Source of the DNA: an uncultured Collinsella sp.
GTDB lineage: Bacteria > Actinomycetota > Coriobacteriia > Coriobacteriales > Coriobacteriaceae
DNA: 6,829 bases
Direction of reading: 5' to 3'
Assembly: GCA_900549195.1 (NCBI GenBank)
Contig: URNK01000095.1
Span: 1 to 6,829 of the forward strand
Of the stretch, positions 1 through 6,039 are shown in pieces; within the stretch, counting starts at the first letter, position 1; every line of letters begins with the position of its first letter. A model generated the notes under the pieces. That model did no database searches, had not been told where the DNA came from, and saw only the letters and a list, made by a program, of their open reading frames with translations. The translations under genes were made by a program, and so were the position numbers.

Positions 1-46
1 TACACGTAAGGAGTCGTCGGCAGCGTCAGATGTGTATAAGAGACAG
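1..46 (+). other. Untrimmed Illumina Nextera i5 adapter (artefact)
   Basis: The first 46 bases read as the inner part of a Nextera library adapter. Positions 1-5 (TACAC) are the end of the P5 flow-cell sequence. Positions 6-13 (GTAAGGAG) match the Nextera index S505/N505. Positions 14-27 (TCGTCGGCAGCGTC) are the read-1 primer site, and 28-46 (AGATGTGTATAAGAGACAG) are the 19-base Tn5 mosaic end. Genomic sequence starts at 47, in the middle of divIVA. The match is from memory of the published adapter design, but it is complete and in the correct order, so this is technical sequence and not a natural Tn5 end. Confidence 0.98.
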
Positions 47-432
47 TCGCGGGCCTTGGCGTCAGCCTCGTTGCGGATACGCTCAGCGTTCTCGTTGGCA
101 TCGTTGACGATGGTCTCAGCGGTCTGCTGGGCAGCGATCAGGGCAGCGGAAATCTGGCGCTCCTGAGCGGAGAAGTCAGGGGCGGGAGCAGCCACGGGGG
201 CGGCAGGAACGGCCTGGGCGGTGGCATCCTGAGCTTGGGCAAGCTGAGCCTGCGCATCGGCAAGCTGCTGCTCGGTAGCAGTCAGACGACCCTTAAGGTC
301 GACGATCTTAGCGAGCATAGCGTCAACCTCGGAGGACAGCGTCTCCAAGAAGACGTCGACCTCAGCAGGATCGTAGCCACGCTTGGCCTCAGAGAAAGTC
401 TGAGCCTGGATGTCTGCAGGGGTAATAGCCAT
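47..432 (-). CDS. divIVA: DivIVA/Wag31-family polar scaffold protein, C-terminus missing
   Basis: This is the N-terminal 128 codons of a DivIVA-domain protein; the rest is lost at the adapter junction. In Actinobacteria this family (Wag31) forms a coiled-coil scaffold on curved membrane at poles and septa. The start reads MAITPADIQAQTFSEAKRGY, followed by DPAEVDVFLETL. This is the family's N-terminal membrane-targeting domain with its F-x(4)-RGYD and EVDxFL pattern. A coiled-coil segment follows (about residues 35-70, rich in Gln, Ala and Leu), then an Ala/Pro linker (about 70-87), then a second helical segment (about 88-128) with repeated NDANENAERIRNEAD-type heptads. The ATG at 430-432 is preceded by AAGGAG (440-445) at 7 nt. 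Half of the alanines (16 of 32) use GCT, which suggests high expression. It lies 61 nt after yggT. The last, chimeric codon (46-48) should be ignored. Confidence 0.93.
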
Positions 433-493
433 AACAAGTCTCCTTTTTCATCGCCTCGGCGCTACACGCCCGACGTAAGTTACTAAGTCAGTT

Positions 494-775
494 CTACACG
501 AGTATACCTATAAGAAGCTGCAGAACCAGCCTCTGCACCAACTGCAACGCAATAATCGCAACGACAGGCGAAAAATCGATACCGCCCATCGGCGGGATGA
601 AACGACGGAACAGGTTGAGCCACGGACCGCACACGCTATCAAGCACCGCGGCAATATCCTGAAGCAAACCACCCTGCTTCATGGGAATCCACGTCATAAA
701 GCAGTAGACGACAATGAGCGTGGAATAGAAGTTGAACAGCGTGTTGACCAGCTGGACGATAGTGTAGATGTTGAT
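494..775 (-). CDS. yggT: YggT-family small membrane protein, non-canonical start (ATC proposed)
   Basis: This is a short integral membrane protein of the YggT (YlmG) family, with one YGGT domain and a final length near 93 aa. Helix 1 is about residues 4-26 (NIYTIVQLVNTLFNFYSTLI onward). It is followed by the typical MTWIPMKQGGL loop, the WLNLFRRFIPPMGGIDFSP motif, and helix 2 (VVAIIALQLVQRLVLQLLIG). The only ATG that could serve, at 695-697, falls after helix 1 and would delete it, so I place the start upstream. No ATG, GTG or TTG occurs in frame between the sepF stop (797-799) and 697. The best-placed codon is ATC at 773-775, six bases after GAGGAG (782-787). ATT at 779-781 touches that site and is less likely. 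The stop is TAG at 494-496. Bacterial YggT proteins are linked to division and to membrane or osmotic functions, but their mechanism is not settled. Product confidence is high; start confidence is low. Confidence 0.85.
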   Translation of the reverse strand: MNIYTIVQLVNTLFNFYSTLIVVYCFMTWIPMKQGGLLQDIAAVLDSVCGPWLNLFRRFIPPMGGIDFSPVVAIIALQLVQRLVLQLLIGILV

Positions 776-781
776 GGGAAT

Positions 782-787
782 CTCCTC
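782..787 (-). promoter_or_regulatory. Ribosome binding site of yggT
   Basis: GAGGAG on the minus strand lies 9 nt after the sepF stop codon and 6 nt before ATC at 773-775. It is the only good Shine-Dalgarno sequence in the 21-nt gap. Its position argues that translation of yggT starts at or near 775 and not at the ATG at 697. Confidence 0.6.
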
Positions 788-796
788 GTCTTGTCT

Positions 797-1519
797 TTAC
801 TTAAGGTAGCCGTCGGCACGAAGCTTCTTGAGATCGGAATCTTTGACCTCGCAACCGGCGGGCAGCACCATGAACACGCGGTCGCCCACCTCCTTGACCG
901 TGGCACCCAGACCGCAGGCAAAGCCGTAAGAGAAGTCCAAGACGCGCTTGGCAACTTCGGTGCGTACGCCCACAAAAATCAGTGCGACAGGCTGCTTGGT
1001 GCGAACGCGGCGCACCACGGTCTCCACGTCGTCATAGCTCTCGGGGCGCAGGACATAGGCCGGCAGCTGCGGCGTGGCGTTGATGATATTGCTCGCATAG
1101 GCCGAGGCATCGCTCGGTGCAGGCGCGGGTGCAGCGGCGGCACGGGCGCGGGCATTCTCGGCGTAGCTCGACGGCGTGTCATAGGCACCAGGACGATAAC
1201 CGCTCGCAACACTGTCCTGCGAGCGCGAAGGCGGGTTATACGTCGTGGCATGGCGGGAGTCATCGCCGACCAGCTGACCGGAGCGCGTATACACGGCAAC
1301 CGACTCAGCTTCACCGCGGCGCGTCTGGCCAAGCAGGCCGTTGCTCGGCTCGTCTTGGGTGTAGAAGCCCTCGCCCGAAGCACCACTGTAGCCGTTGTTC
1401 TGATAGCCATCGTCGTAGCCGTCATCGTAGCCGTAGTCGTCGTCCTGGCCATAACCCTGGTCGTAACCCTGCTGGCCGCCCAGGTGCATCTTATTTTTAA
1501 TCTCGTCAAGGAAGCCCAT
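797..1519 (-). CDS. sepF: Cell division protein SepF
   Basis: SepF (YlmF) tethers FtsZ to the membrane and helps organise the septal ring. In Actinobacteria, which generally lack FtsA, it is the main FtsZ anchor. The 240-aa protein starts MGFLDEIKNKMHLGG, the amphipathic membrane-binding helix expected at a SepF N-terminus. Residues 16-44 are a Gly/Tyr/Asp-rich tract, and 45-145 are a low-complexity linker with an Ala/Pro stretch near 123-134. The SepF core domain (about 152-222) contains YVLRPESYDDVETVVRRV, a QPVALIFVGV strand, the AKRVLDFSYGF helix and GDRVFMVLPAG. A short Lys-rich tail ends in DGYLK. In many SepF proteins the strand equivalent to IFVGV reads like VNL; here Asn is absent. 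The ATG at 1517-1519 has AGAGGA (1527-1532) at 7 nt. An open frame continues 17 codons further upstream, but it lacks SepF similarity. yggS ends 60 nt upstream. Total length exceeds the roughly 150 aa of Bacillus SepF because of the linker. Confidence 0.95.
   Translation of the reverse strand: MGFLDEIKNKMHLGGQQGYDQGYGQDDDYGYDDGYDDGYQNNGYSGASGEGFYTQDEPSNGLLGQTRRGEAESVAVYTRSGQLVGDDSRHATTYNPPSRSQDSVASGYRPGAYDTPSSYAENARARAAAAPAPAPSDASAYASNIINATPQLPAYVLRPESYDDVETVVRRVRTKQPVALIFVGVRTEVAKRVLDFSYGFACGLGATVKEVGDRVFMVLPAGCEVKDSDLKKLRADGYLK
1388..1474 (-). repeat. Gly-Tyr-Asp/Gln repeat tract inside sepF
   Basis: Residues 16-44 of SepF are built from short repeats such as QGYDQGYGQ and YDDGYDDGY, ending in NNGY. 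The underlying DNA repeats the units GGCTACGA and GACGA imperfectly. The tract lies between the membrane helix and the rest of the linker. It is probably disordered and acidic. Imperfect repeats of this kind can change length by slippage, but that is an inference. Confidence 0.75.
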
Positions 1520-1579
1520 GGTTGTGTCCTCTCGCGGTTTAGTGCAGGCGCCCCGATAATCAGTGCGCACTTCAGAGCC

Positions 1580-2317
1580 TTATTTTACTGCAAACTCCGG
1601 GCTAAATACTACCCTGCCCAGGCGAACGAGCGTAGAGCCCTCCTCAAGGGCAGACTCAAAGTCCTCGCTCATACCGCAGGAAAGCTCAGGCAGGTTCAAA
1701 TCGGGATGCGCCGCCTCCAGCTCATCCCTCAGCTCACGAAGCCCCGCAAAGGTGCGGCGTGCCACATCCTTATTCCCCCGGGGCGCCATAGTCATAAGCC
1801 CCTGTACGCAAATTCCCTCAAGTTCTGCAAGCTCACCCGCGGCGGCGCGAATCTCATCGGGTGAAAAGCCTCCCTTCGACTCCTCACCACTCACATTGAC
1901 CTCAATGAGCACACGCTGGGGGCCGACGAGCTCGCCTGCCTCAATCTTGCGAACAGCACGGCTCGAGATCGCCTGCGCCAGATGCAGCGAACCCACCGAG
2001 TGGATCAGCTCGGCTGAGCCCAGCACCGCATTGATCTTATTGGTCTGCAGGTTGCCGATCATATCGAAGCGCACCTCGGGCAGCTCCGGATGCTCCGCCA
2101 GACCCGCGAGCTTGCGAACCAGCTCCTGCGGGCGGTTCTCGGCAAAATGGCGATACCCCGCCTGGATGGCGGCAACGGTCTCATCGACACCAACGGTCTT
2201 GGACACGGCAATGAGGCGCGCGGCGTCGTGGGGACGGCCCGCGCGATCGAGCGCCGCATAAAAACGTTCCAGAATCTGCTCGCGGCGAGCGCGCATCAAG
2301 TCCAAATAGTTATCCAT
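1580..2317 (-). CDS. yggS: YggS/PROSC-family pyridoxal-phosphate homeostasis protein
   Basis: This cytosolic PLP-binding protein of 245 aa is a single TIM barrel related to the alanine racemase N-domain. The family (YggS, YlmE, human PROSC/PLPBP) has no proven catalytic activity and buffers or delivers PLP. Lys40 in LIAVSKTV is the expected Schiff-base lysine. Other family blocks are HFAENRPQELVRK (57-69), MIGNLQTNK (86-94), VLIEVNVSGEESKGGF (136-151), GLMTMAP (173-179) and LSCGMSEDFESAL (212-224). The C-terminal block LVRLGRVVFSPEF (230-242) differs from the usual RIGTAIFG, and HFAEN differs from the usual FGEN. I chose ATG 2315-2317, with GGAGG (2327-2331) 9 nt upstream. Starting earlier in the open frame would translate the hairpin at 2368-2399 and give no family similarity. 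In Actinobacteria this gene normally sits between ylmD/yfiH and sepF. Here it is the first gene after phoU. Confidence 0.95.
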   Translation of the reverse strand: MDNYLDLMRARREQILERFYAALDRAGRPHDAARLIAVSKTVGVDETVAAIQAGYRHFAENRPQELVRKLAGLAEHPELPEVRFDMIGNLQTNKINAVLGSAELIHSVGSLHLAQAISSRAVRKIEAGELVGPQRVLIEVNVSGEESKGGFSPDEIRAAAGELAELEGICVQGLMTMAPRGNKDVARRTFAGLRELRDELEAAHPDLNLPELSCGMSEDFESALEEGSTLVRLGRVVFSPEFAVK

Positions 2318-2367
2318 TGCCAATCGCCTCCGCTGACAGCCAAACAAGTAGTCCCATGCTAACGCAA

Positions 2368-2399
2368 GAGCGCGGCCCCGCATGTGCAAGGCCGCGCTC
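2368..2399 (-). terminator. GC-rich hairpin between phoU and yggS, possible terminator
   Basis: A perfect 10-bp inverted repeat (GAGCGCGGCC paired with GGCCGCGCTC) encloses a 12-nt loop. It begins about 37 nt after the phoU stop and ends about 50 nt before the yggS start. On the minus-strand transcript it is followed by UUGCGUUAGC, so there is no proper U-run. It may be a weak or factor-assisted terminator for the pst-phoU operon, or an attenuating or mRNA-processing structure. The stem is clear; the function is inferred. Confidence 0.5.
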
Positions 2400-2436
2400 A
2401 CTTAGGTATTTACAATCTTTCGACGAACGGGGTTAC

Positions 2437-3294
2437 TTACTCCTCGTCGTCCTCGCCATCGTCCTCATCCTCAAGATGATCGAGCAGGTAGCGAAGACCC
2501 TCGCTGACCTCGTTAGCGGACACCTTGGCAACGTAGCGAGCGTCGACGGCGGGCCTCATGATAACACCCTCGCCCGAAGGCACGCGCATGCTCTCGAGCT
2601 CATCCTCATCAGTGCGGGCGATATCGCCGGCATTCATGCGCTGACCAGTCAACAGGAAGGTCAGACGGCAGGCGGCATCGATGGAAATCGAGGCGATGCG
2701 ATCGAGGTAGCGCGAAACCATGATGGCGCGGCGCAGGTCGTCATAGTTGCTGTCGTCGTCCATAAAATCGCCCGTGTCCATGCGGTTAAAGGTGCGGAAG
2801 AACTTCTCGTACGCCGCATGCACCGGCTCGTCCTCGACGGCCAGGCTGCAGATGATGGACATGTCGTTAGTGACGAGCGCAGAAAGCGAAGAGCCCAGCA
2901 CCTGGTAGACGGCCTCAGCCTCGGCCTCGACCGTACCGACGAGCTCCTGGGGCAGCGAGATGTCGGCCTTGATCATATGACGCGTGGCGCGGCAGATCTG
3001 GCGAACCTTATCGGTCATGCGCTGCAGGTTAAAGTCGACGTAGATAATCGTCTGCAGCAAGCGGAAGTCGGAGGCGACCGGTGACTGCGTGGCGATCAGG
3101 TTGTAGCACACGGCCTCCAGGTTAGCGCAGCGCGCGTCAATCGAAAGCGTGCGCTTCTTGGTCTTGGTGGCGAGCTTGCGGTCGTCGGTCACATAGGCCT
3201 TAACGGCATCGTGGAGGGCCAGATCGACGGCCTCATAGATGCTCAGCATCTCGTGACGGGCCTCGACGAGCTGACGGGAAAACAGTTTGCGCAT
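2437..3294 (-). CDS. phoU: PhoU-family phosphate signalling protein, divergent
   Basis: PhoU is a cytosolic two-repeat helical protein that works with PstSCAB and the PhoR kinase to repress phosphate uptake and the Pho response when phosphate is sufficient. This one has 285 aa, against about 220-240 usually. The first repeat (about 5-110) carries LIATQSPVASDFRLLQTI, the typical QxPVAxDLR block, then LQRMTDKVRQI where most family members read ERIGDHAxNI. The second repeat (about 115-218) ends with RYLDRIASISIDAACRL in place of YLERIGDHAVNI. Thus the acidic metal-ligand motifs are changed: Glu to Gln91 in the first, Glu to Asp198 and Asp to Ser202 in the second. A tail of about 65 residues follows, ending in the acidic LEDEDDGEDDEE. 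ATG 3292-3294 has GGAG (3301-3304) at 6 nt. The gene follows pstB by 92 nt, the usual operon position. Product call is firm; metal binding is doubtful. Confidence 0.93.
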   Translation of the reverse strand: MRKLFSRQLVEARHEMLSIYEAVDLALHDAVKAYVTDDRKLATKTKKRTLSIDARCANLEAVCYNLIATQSPVASDFRLLQTIIYVDFNLQRMTDKVRQICRATRHMIKADISLPQELVGTVEAEAEAVYQVLGSSLSALVTNDMSIICSLAVEDEPVHAAYEKFFRTFNRMDTGDFMDDDSNYDDLRRAIMVSRYLDRIASISIDAACRLTFLLTGQRMNAGDIARTDEDELESMRVPSGEGVIMRPAVDARYVAKVSANEVSEGLRYLLDHLEDEDDGEDDEE

Positions 3295-3314
3295 GGTTCA
3301 CTCCAATCAGTTGG

Positions 3315-3335
3315 GTGCGGTCATGCCGCCCGCAC
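3315..3335 (-). other. Short hairpin upstream of phoU
   Basis: GTGCGG and CCGCAC (6 bp each) flank a 9-nt loop in the pstB-phoU gap, ending about 20 nt before the phoU start codon and just upstream of its Shine-Dalgarno sequence. It could influence phoU translation or stabilise a processed end, but such a short stem can arise by chance at this GC content. Confidence 0.3.
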
Positions 3336-3348
3336 AGTGAATATACAC

Positions 3349-3361
3349 CGGACCAGGTCCG
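3349..3361. other. 13-bp palindrome in the pstB-phoU gap
   Basis: CGGACCAGGTCCG is a perfect inverted repeat of 6 bp on each side of one central base. The arms are too close to form a stable RNA hairpin, so if it is functional it would more likely be a DNA-binding site. No matching second copy was noticed in the window. It does not resemble the direct-repeat Pho boxes bound by PhoB/PhoP. Confidence 0.25.
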
Positions 3362-3386
3362 ATCAGCTTGGGACTAGTCACACCGA

Positions 3387-4190
<804 letters not shown>

Positions 4191-4202
4191 GGGACTCCTT
4201 AA

Positions 4203-5108
4203 CTAGCGACGCTTGCGCGACAGGAAGCGCGCAAACAGGTTGAAGGCCAAAATGATCACCATCAGCAAGAGCGCGGTGCCGTAGGCTGCGTTCATGTTGA
4301 TGCCGTCGTTGGCAAGCAGGTACAGGTGAACGGTCATGGGACGACCGGAATCGAGCGGCGAAATAGGTAGATTGATGGCCTGGCCCATGGTGTAGAGCAC
4401 CACGGCGGTCTCGCCGATGGCACGGCCGATGGCAAGGACGATGCCCGTGGCAATGCGGCCAAAGGCCGAAGGAAGCACGATCTTGGAGACGACCTGCCAC
4501 TTGGTAGCGCCCAGGCCGTACGCGCCCCAACGGATATAGCGCGGAACGGCGCGAATGGCTTCTTCGGTGGTGCGCATGACGATGGGAAGCATCAAGAGCG
4601 CGAGCGCCAGGGCGGCCGAGACCATCGAAAGGCCCAGGCCCATAGCCTCGACAAACAAGGCGTAGCCAAACAGGCCCATAACGATGGAGGGCACCGAGGC
4701 CAAAGCGTCAGCAGCGTAGCGAATGAGCTCGACGACCTTGCCCTGCTTGGCGTACTCGGCCAGATAGACGGCTGCCAGCACAGCGATCGGCGTGCAGATA
4801 AGCATGGCGAGCGCCGTCACGTAGACGGTCGAGACGATCGTAGGCCAAATGCCGCCCTCGGCGTTGACACCCTGGGGCCAACCGAAGATAAAGTCGAGCG
4901 AGATGTGTGGCAGGCCGTTGATGACCACGTAGGCGATGATAGCGACCAGCACCAGCGTGGTGATGTAGGCAGCGGCACGGAACACGCCAAGCATGATCTT
5001 GTTGGACAGGTCCTTGTTGATGCGGCCCTTCTTGCCGTGGGAAAGGGCACGCTTGATGCGCTCGCGCGACGAGGTCGTATCGACCGTCGTGTCAACGGAA
5101 TCGGACAT
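4203..5108 (-). CDS. pstA: Phosphate ABC transporter permease PstA
   Basis: This is one of the two membrane subunits forming the phosphate channel with PstC. The 301-aa protein has a hydrophilic cytoplasmic N-terminus of about 37 residues, rich in Ser, Thr, Lys and Arg. About six membrane segments follow, at roughly 38-64, 90-116, 133-155, 160-178, 218-242 and 275-295. The cytoplasmic EAA loop that contacts PstB is visible as AYGLGATKWQVVSKIVLPSA (196-215). GIVLAIGRAIGETA follows (222-235), a hallmark of PstA/PstC permeases. IWPTIVSTVYVTALAMLIC near 87-105 and ASVPSIVMGLFG (137-148) also fit the family. ATG 5106-5108 starts 3 nt after the pstC stop (5112-5114), with a GAGGGGG purine run inside the pstC end as ribosome site. 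This implies translational coupling and helps give equal amounts of the two partners. Confidence 0.97.
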   Translation of the reverse strand: MSDSVDTTVDTTSSRERIKRALSHGKKGRINKDLSNKIMLGVFRAAAYITTLVLVAIIAYVVINGLPHISLDFIFGWPQGVNAEGGIWPTIVSTVYVTALAMLICTPIAVLAAVYLAEYAKQGKVVELIRYAADALASVPSIVMGLFGYALFVEAMGLGLSMVSAALALALLMLPIVMRTTEEAIRAVPRYIRWGAYGLGATKWQVVSKIVLPSAFGRIATGIVLAIGRAIGETAVVLYTMGQAINLPISPLDSGRPMTVHLYLLANDGINMNAAYGTALLLMVIILAFNLFARFLSRKRR

Positions 5109-5111
5109 AGC

Positions 5112-6038
5112 CTACCCCCTCTTCTTCTTGGAAATCAGACGGACGATGCCCACCAGCGTGGCGGAGATGATAAACAGGACCACACCCATGCCGAACAGCG
5201 CCGAGCGGTGCAGACCCGAGGAATAGCTCATGTCGAGCGCAATCTGGCTCGTGAGCGTCGAGATGGGGCTCGCAATGCTGTCGGGAATAACCGGGGCGTT
5301 ACCTACGACCATGAGCACGGCCATGGTCTCGCCGATGGCACGGCCCATACCCAGCACGATGGCATCAACGATACCCAGCTTCGCGGCAGGTAGCACGACC
5401 TTATAGATGGTCTGCCACTTGGTGGCGCCCATGGCATACGATGCCTCGCGAATGCCCATGGGAATGGAATTGAGAGCATCGATGGTGAGCGTGGTGATGG
5501 TAGGGACGATCATGATGGCGAGCACAAACCACGCCGTCAGCGCACCAAAACCAAGGCCGCCGGTCAGTTGTGCGATAAACGGGCGGATGATGATCATGCC
5601 AAAGAAGCCGTAGATGATGGAGGGTATGCCCGCCAGCAGGTCAACGGCGGGGCTGATGAGCTTGCGCACGCGCTTGCTGGCAATCTCGACCAGGTAAACG
5701 GCCGTACCCACGCCCAGCGGCACGCCCATGGCGAGCGCACCGACGGTCACCAGACCCGAGCCGGCAAGCAGCGACAAGATGCCGTAGTGGCCCTCGGAAG
5801 GCGCCCACGTAAAGCTAAAGAAGTCCGCCAGACCGATGTCAGTAAAGACGGGCAGCGCCGAGTACGTGGTAAAGACAAAAATCAGGATGACGGTAACGAC
5901 CGCCAAGAACGCGCAGGCAAAGAAGATCCACTGCAGCGCCTTCTCCTTGATATAGGTACTGTGCGATACGAGCGCCAGCTCGCGCTTCTTGGGCGTCTGA
6001 ACATTCTGATCAGTCTGGGAGTTTTCCTGTGCTTCCAT
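5112..6038 (-). CDS. pstC: Phosphate ABC transporter permease PstC
   Basis: This is the second channel subunit, partner of PstA. With the start chosen here it is 308 aa. The N-terminus is hydrophilic (1-34, many Gln, Lys and Glu). Membrane segments follow at roughly 35-60, 88-116, 133-152, 166-185, 222-246 and 279-301. GILSLLAGSGLVTVGALAMG (86-105), LAGIPSIIYGFFGM (135-148) and the EAA loop ASYAMGATKWQTIYKVVLPA (199-218) lead into GMGRAIGETMAVLMVVGN (230-247), the PstC signature. Two starts are possible. GTG at 6045-6047 would overlap pstS by 8 nt but lies inside the likely Shine-Dalgarno sequence. ATG at 6036-6038, 1 nt after the pstS stop and 8 nt from AAGGGGAG, is far better placed. The same LGATKWQ-like loop in PstA reflects their common origin. 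Function is well supported by order and motifs. Confidence 0.97.
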   Translation of the reverse strand: MEAQENSQTDQNVQTPKKRELALVSHSTYIKEKALQWIFFACAFLAVVTVILIFVFTTYSALPVFTDIGLADFFSFTWAPSEGHYGILSLLAGSGLVTVGALAMGVPLGVGTAVYLVEIASKRVRKLISPAVDLLAGIPSIIYGFFGMIIIRPFIAQLTGGLGFGALTAWFVLAIMIVPTITTLTIDALNSIPMGIREASYAMGATKWQTIYKVVLPAAKLGIVDAIVLGMGRAIGETMAVLMVVGNAPVIPDSIASPISTLTSQIALDMSYSSGLHRSALFGMGVVLFIISATLVGIVRLISKKKRG

Positions 6039-6039
6039 G

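Noticed and set aside
28..46. Tn5 mosaic end as evidence for a natural transposon
   Set aside because: It is joined to the Nextera primer site and an 8-base index at the contig end, so it comes from library preparation.
1520..1570. Upstream extension of sepF to an alternative start at 1570
   Set aside because: The extra 17 codons overlap the sepF Shine-Dalgarno region and do not resemble SepF; the protein from ATG 1517-1519 begins with the expected amphipathic helix.
791..1864. A 357-codon open frame on the plus strand opposite sepF and yggS
   Set aside because: It runs antisense to two well-recognised genes, its product is low-complexity (Arg/Ala/Val runs) with no recognisable domain, and long antisense frames are expected at this GC content.
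2317..3084. A 255-codon open frame on the plus strand opposite phoU
   Set aside because: It is the mirror of the phoU coding strand, has no family similarity I recognise, and begins inside the phoU-yggS gap and its hairpin without a convincing ribosome site.
3340..3368. Possible internal promoter before phoU (TATATT at 3340-3345, minus strand)
   Set aside because: The hexamer 17 nt upstream is AGCTGA, far from TTGACA, and there is no correctly spaced extended -10 TG. Too weak to annotate.
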